From NCBI GenBank assembly GCA_003140655.1, contig PLKR01000289.1:38820-48883 (forward strand): a stretch of 10,064 nt of DNA. The letters are read 5' to 3'. The position numbers and the translations under genes are program-made. Source of the stretch: Acidobacteriaceae bacterium (lineage in GTDB: Bacteria; Acidobacteriota; Terriglobia; Terriglobales; Acidobacteriaceae). The notes beneath the pieces are model-generated. The model was not told the DNA's origin and did no database searches. It saw only the letters and a program-made list of their open reading frames with translations. Shown here piece after piece: positions 7,611 through 10,064 of the stretch. The stretch's first letter is position 1. Each line of letters begins with the position of its first letter.

Positions 7611-8036
7611 TCAACACGAAGGGTATGGACCTCGCGCCAGTGCTGTAAAAACCCGATGCCGACTCACCGCCTCAACGGCCTCCAACAGATCGCGAGCGGC
7701 ATTCGACTTCACAACATACCCTCTTGCTCCTGCGTCCAGAGCCTCACGCATCATCTGCGGAGAGTCGTGTTGGGTAACGAACAAAACCTCGAGACCGGAG
7801 GTCTTCCCCTTCTGCTGTTTCTGCTGAATTAACCGGCAAGCTTCCAGACCATTCATTCGAGGCATGGTGACATCGAGCACCACAACGTCGGGCTGCAACG
7901 TGTCGACCTTGTCCAAAGCCTCGATCCCATCCGACGCTTCACCCACTATTTCCCAGCCAGAGCGCCCTTCCAGCAGAGTCCGCAGCCCTTGCCTCACAAT
8001 GGGATGATCATCCACCAGCAGGATGCGGACTGCCAT
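7611..8036 (-). CDS. Receiver-only response regulator, probably truncated NarL type
   Basis: This 141-residue protein starts with a complete receiver: Asp9-Asp10, phosphoacceptor Asp55 (VVVLDVTMP), VTQHD at the switch-Thr position, and the Lys of VVKS. The receiver is NarL/FixJ-like and shares segments such as EALDAGARG and AARDL with the downstream full-length regulator. It then ends about 15 residues past the receiver (ALARGPYPSC) with no helix-turn-helix, and only 61 nt separate it from the next gene, so the output domain is truly absent. It may be a degraded copy of a NarL regulator or a working single-domain receiver acting as a phosphate sink or partner. ATG 8036 is used because the receiver starts there; a GTG at 8081 would add 15 residues. 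The ribosome binding site is weak. Confidence 0.85.
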   Translation of the reverse strand: MAVRILLVDDHPIVRQGLRTLLEGRSGWEIVGEASDGIEALDKVDTLQPDVVVLDVTMPRMNGLEACRLIQQKQQKGKTSGLEVLFVTQHDSPQMMREALDAGARGYVVKSNAARDLLEAVEAVSRHRVFTALARGPYPSC

Positions 8037-8242
8037 AAGGTTTCTGCCCCCTGAGGCAGCCTCGCACAACCCATTCGCCACGGTACACAGCTGACTCTGT
8101 TTTCAACTTGCCCCGTTTTTGCCGCAGGGGTCTACTCGCTCCAGGCGGAAAAGCAACTCGTAAGGGAAACACGTTGAAAATAGCATGGTACTACTCCGGT
8201 CCGAATACAGGGAATCCTGTATTTTCGCTGGCAATAGAGATT
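8037..8242 (-). other. 206-nt gap between the two receiver-only genes
   Basis: This gap separates the end of the first receiver gene from the start of the second (both - strand) and probably holds a promoter for the second. It contains a perfect hairpin at 8204-8223 and the inverted pair TTTTCAAC (8101-8108) / GTTGAAAA (8173-8180). No clear sigma70 or sigma54 promoter was found by eye. Confidence 0.35.
8204..8223 (-). repeat. Perfect 8-bp inverted repeat with 4-nt loop (terminator-like or operator)
   Basis: AATACAGG, loop GAAT, CCTGTATT: a perfect stem lying about 20 nt past the stop of the stand-alone receiver gene at 8243 on the - strand. On the - strand it is not followed by a T-run, so it is a weak terminator candidate; it reads slightly better (TTTTC follows) on the + strand. 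A symmetric operator is equally possible. Confidence 0.45.
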
Positions 8243-8641
8243 CTAGTTGCTGGCCCAACTCGTTGATGGGAAATAGGTTCCAGCATGCAACAGTGTGTCG
8301 ACCGCCTTGACGATCGAGCCAACATCTGATTTCGCACAGGCCCCACGGATGCCCACCCGGCGAGCCTCCTCAGCCAGTTGCTTGGATAGATGAATGGTGA
8401 CCATCAGGATGGGAATGTCAGGAAAAAGCTTCGTGATTTGCCGGGCTACATCGAGTCCGTTCAGATCCGGCATCTGGAAGTCCAGCAGGATCATGTCGGG
8501 CGGATTCTTTTCTACCTGTTGTAGCGCTTCTCTTCCGGTCCGAGCCTCGTCGCACACTTTCCACGTGCTTTGTTGCTCAAGGAGAGCCCGAAGATAGTGC
8601 CTGACCACCGGGTTGTCGTCTACTACCAGAATTCGAACCAA
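8243..8641 (-). CDS. Stand-alone receiver-domain response regulator (TTG start)
   Basis: This is a single CheY-like receiver of 132 residues with no output domain. It has acidic Asp8-Asp9, phosphoacceptor Asp54 (ILLDFQMP), switch Thr82 (LMVTIH) and Lys104 (CAKS), so it should be phosphorylatable. The ATG and GTG frames upstream are open, but they read through a different small gene and look unlike receivers. TTG 8641 has AAGGAA 7 nt upstream (8649-8654) and starts the protein exactly at the receiver's first strand, so I chose it; an ATG at 8668 is the alternative. The C-terminus (HAGTYFPSTSW) resembles the point where NarL proteins enter the linker, suggesting derivation from a NarL-type regulator. 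It follows the small basic-protein gene by 70 nt. The function, such as a phosphate sink or a partner of another regulator, is unknown. Confidence 0.85.
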   Translation of the reverse strand: MVRILVVDDNPVVRHYLRALLEQQSTWKVCDEARTGREALQQVEKNPPDMILLDFQMPDLNGLDVARQITKLFPDIPILMVTIHLSKQLAEEARRVGIRGACAKSDVGSIVKAVDTLLHAGTYFPSTSWASN

Positions 8642-8711
8642 GCTGCCCTTCCTTCCCCTTAAAGCCATTGACGGGCGCCCGCCTGGAATGCGTCGGCCAC
8701 AAACCGAACAT

Positions 8712-8882
8712 TCAATGTCCCTTGCTGTGACCTTCCGCTTTGTGCTTCTTGAGCACGGTCCGCGCAGCCACTTCCTTGGCCCGTTTACCGTAGCGTCCGG
8801 ACCGTTGCGCACTTTCCTTGATATGTTCGTATTCCCGCTGTTCTTTTGCGCTCACACCGTGAAGATGTTTTTTTCCTGGCAT
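8712..8882 (-). CDS. Small highly basic protein of 56 residues, unknown function
   Basis: This is a short gene below usual length cut-offs. ATG 8882 is preceded by GGGAGGAG (8885-8892), a near-perfect ribosome binding site, and TGA ends it at 8712-8714. The product starts MPGKKHLHGVSAKEQREYEH and continues with a Lys/Arg/Glu-rich stretch containing SGRYGKRAKEVAARTVLKKH and a His/Gly/Lys tail. It is strongly charged, has no hydrophobic segment and is probably helical. It resembles, from memory, short proteins often labelled plasmid-stabilisation or hypothetical, with a Y/EHIK...RAKE-AARTV pattern. That label carries no proven function. It sits between the ECF sigma factor and a stand-alone receiver, all on the same strand, so co-regulation is likely. 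Nucleic-acid binding is a guess from charge only. Confidence 0.8.
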   Translation of the reverse strand: MPGKKHLHGVSAKEQREYEHIKESAQRSGRYGKRAKEVAARTVLKKHKAEGHSKGH

Positions 8883-8894
8883 AACTCCTCCCTT

Positions 8895-8945
8895 TCACAA
8901 CATTCCCGTTCCTCCACAATAGAAGGTCCGGCCTCGTGCTTGCAA
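8895..8945 (-). CDS. Possible 16-residue leader peptide, TTG start
   Basis: AGGAGG (8954-8959) lies 8 nt upstream of TTG 8945, which opens a reading frame of 16 codons ending in TGA at 8895-8897. The peptide would be Arg/Gly/Cys-containing (QARGRTFYCGGTGML after the start). It lies between the sigma factor stop and the small basic-protein gene, ending a few nt before that gene's ribosome binding site. The good ribosome binding site is the only support; such short frames are common by chance. Confidence 0.2.
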   Translation of the reverse strand: MQARGRTFYCGGTGML

Positions 8946-8992
8946 TACCGTGACCTCCTGTGTCCAACATCACAATCTCGGCGGAACTCGCC

Positions 8993-9652
8993 TCACGCAC
9001 GGCCTTCATTGGCCGCGGATCGCCGCAGAATTCTGCGTTTCGGAAACAACAAGTCACGCATCTTCATCTTCGCTTTGTGCAGTTGCGATTTTGAATTGCC
9101 GACTGAGCACTCCAGCATTTGGGCGATCTCATGATGCTGGTATCCATCAACCTCGTGCAGAGCAAAAATCTTTCGGCACCCCTCGGGGAGTTCCTGCATC
9201 GCGCGGCGCAATGCAATGCGGTCGACCGCGCCGGAAAGGTACGGGTCTGCTTTCCCGACGTCGCGCCGTAGAGACGGCGACTCTGGCGACACAAGCTCGT
9301 CAAGGGAGAGTACTGGCGTGGCTTTGCGGCGACGCAGCCTCATCAGCACGGTATTGACGGCAACCCGATAGAGCCAGGTGGAGAAGGCCGACTCCCCCCG
9401 GAATGAGTTGACGCTGCGAAACACTTGCAGGAACGCTTCCTGGGTCAGGTCTTCTGCGTCTGCCACATCTTTTGTCATTTGCAGGCAAACCGAGTACACA
9501 CGCCTCTTATGCAACTGGAAGAGTGTGGCAAAGGCCTGCTCGTCGCCACTCTGCGCGCGCTGAACGAGGCTGCGTTCGGAATTGTCCCGGTCGGCTTCAC
9601 GCCTGACCGGAATCAGATTTGTTGCTGTCGCGGAAATTACGCAAGTCGCCAC
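8993..9652 (-). CDS. ECF-type RNA polymerase sigma-70 factor
   Basis: This is a group 4 (extracytoplasmic function) sigma factor that redirects RNA polymerase. The 219-residue product has region 2 at about 38-110 (AEDLTQEAFLQVF core and FSTWLYRVAVN, the -10 recognition part) and region 4 at about 145-200 (ELPEGCRKIFALHEVDG, then the helix-turn-helix YQHHEIAQMLECSVGNSKSQLHKAK), joined by a short linker with no region 3. GTG 9652 is supported by AAGGAG (9659-9664) 6 nt upstream. The first 25 residues lie before the usual domain. No anti-sigma gene follows; downstream come the small basic-protein and receiver genes on the same strand. Control may therefore be transcriptional or by partner switching through a distant factor. 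I cannot place it in a named ECF group by eye. Confidence 0.95.
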   Translation of the reverse strand: MATCVISATATNLIPVRREADRDNSERSLVQRAQSGDEQAFATLFQLHKRRVYSVCLQMTKDVADAEDLTQEAFLQVFRSVNSFRGESAFSTWLYRVAVNTVLMRLRRRKATPVLSLDELVSPESPSLRRDVGKADPYLSGAVDRIALRRAMQELPEGCRKIFALHEVDGYQHHEIAQMLECSVGNSKSQLHKAKMKMRDLLFPKRRILRRSAANEGRA

Positions 9653-9918
9653 TGTAGTCTCCTTCGATCAAACTAGAGTACTGGTCAATTGCTCTCGATG
9701 ATTCCGGGAGCTTCCGACTTCCACCAGAGAGTAGCGGCACTGCGGTTCCAGTCCCATCAGGATGGTCCTGTAATTGATTGCCAGACTTGCTGTACAACTT
9801 GGCGGAGGTAACCTGGCGGGCGCGTTTATTTTGTGGGGGCGATGCGGAACATTTCCTTACGAATTAGGGGCTCCAGGAAAAACAAATCACAACACGACCG
9901 CCATCAAGAACGAAGAAT
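9653..9918. other. Gene-free stretch upstream of the sigma factor
   Basis: This is presumably the promoter region of the sigma factor. I see no protein I can support; the frames here lack family character and good ribosome binding sites. On the - strand, GGAACC (9744-9749) resembles an ECF -35 element, but no matching -10 element lies at the right distance, so I do not call a promoter. No RNA gene was recognised. Confidence 0.35.
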
Positions 9919-9940
9919 GGTGGGAGCTAGTGCTCCCACC
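9919..9940 (-). terminator. Strong hairpin, likely terminator of the DUF3309-like gene
   Basis: GGTGGGAGC, a 4-nt loop, then GCTCCCACC: a perfect 9-bp GC-rich stem about 55 nt past the stop of the small membrane-protein gene on the - strand. On that strand it is followed by ATTCTTCGTTCTTG, a broken T-rich run, which fits an intrinsic terminator of moderate strength. On the + strand the downstream sequence is not T-rich. Confidence 0.65.
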
Positions 9941-9995
9941 GTTGGCTACAGCACGAAGGCACCGGCTTCGGAAAACTGATCGAGGCGCCCGGACT

Positions 9996-10064
9996 TTACA
10001 GCCGACCGGCCAGAAGCAACACAAGTAAGACCACGACCACCAGGCCCAGTCCGCCACTCGGGTA
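9996..10064 (-). CDS. C-terminal end of a small hydrophobic membrane peptide, DUF3309-like (partial)
   Basis: Only the last 22 codons are in the window; the gene continues past the right edge. The visible part reads YPSGGLGL, then a run of Val and Leu, then AGRL before a TAA stop (9996-9998). This matches my recollection of DUF3309 peptides, which are about 50-60 residues and end in a GYxPSGGLGL segment, one hydrophobic helix and a short Gly-Arg end. It should be an inner-membrane peptide; its function is unknown. The terminator-like hairpin at 9919-9940 follows it, separating it from the sigma factor gene. Confidence 0.6.
   Translation of the reverse strand, partial: YPSGGLGLVVVVLLVLLLAGRL

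Noticed and set aside
8050..8090. Sigma54-like TGGC...TGC pattern on the - strand upstream of the second receiver
   Set aside because: The distance between the GG and GC elements is 12 nt and not the required 10.
8613..9134. 173-codon + strand frame
   Set aside because: It is antisense to the small basic-protein gene and to the ends of the receiver and sigma genes; no domain.
9774..10028. 84-codon + strand frame near the right edge
   Set aside because: It crosses the hairpin and runs antisense to the DUF3309-like end; it has no ribosome binding site and no family match.

Overview
The window looks like a chromosomal segment of a soil- or sediment-type Gram-negative bacterium of medium GC content. 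My best guess is Acidobacteriota (Terriglobia-like), because a catabolic cassette sits beside a run of NarL-type receivers, an ECF sigma factor, a DUF3309-like membrane peptide and a small basic protein. That assignment is inference; there is no rRNA or marker gene here to confirm it.

Left half (about 1-5550, + strand): a metabolic operon. A possible sigma70-type promoter (33-61) and a leader of over 200 nt precede genes for E1-alpha, E1-beta and E2 of a 2-oxoacid dehydrogenase complex of the pyruvate/acetoin type. These are followed closely by an Ldh2/MDH2-family NAD(P)-dependent 2-hydroxyacid dehydrogenase and, after a 144-nt gap, by a classical short-chain dehydrogenase/reductase (SDR). 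The E1/E2 genes overlap or nearly touch. There is no E3 (dihydrolipoamide dehydrogenase) gene, so the complex would have to borrow one. An attractive reading is that the Ldh2-type enzyme makes a 2-oxoacid from a 2-hydroxyacid and the complex converts it to acyl-CoA. The true substrate cannot be read from sequence. An IclR-family regulator (5637-6515, - strand) converges on the operon and is the obvious candidate controller.

Middle (6516-6847): an intergenic stretch between the IclR start and the end of the response-regulator block, with no convincing gene.

Right half (6848-10064, - strand): a regulatory block. In transcription order from the right edge it holds: the C-terminal end of a DUF3309-like membrane peptide with a strong terminator-like hairpin; a gene-free stretch; an ECF sigma-70 factor; a 56-residue basic protein that is easily missed because it is so short; a stand-alone receiver (TTG start); a second receiver-only protein that appears to have lost its output domain; and a full-length NarL/FixJ-type response regulator. 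No histidine kinase or anti-sigma factor is present, so these are orphan regulators here. The two halves appear to be independent modules that happen to be adjacent.
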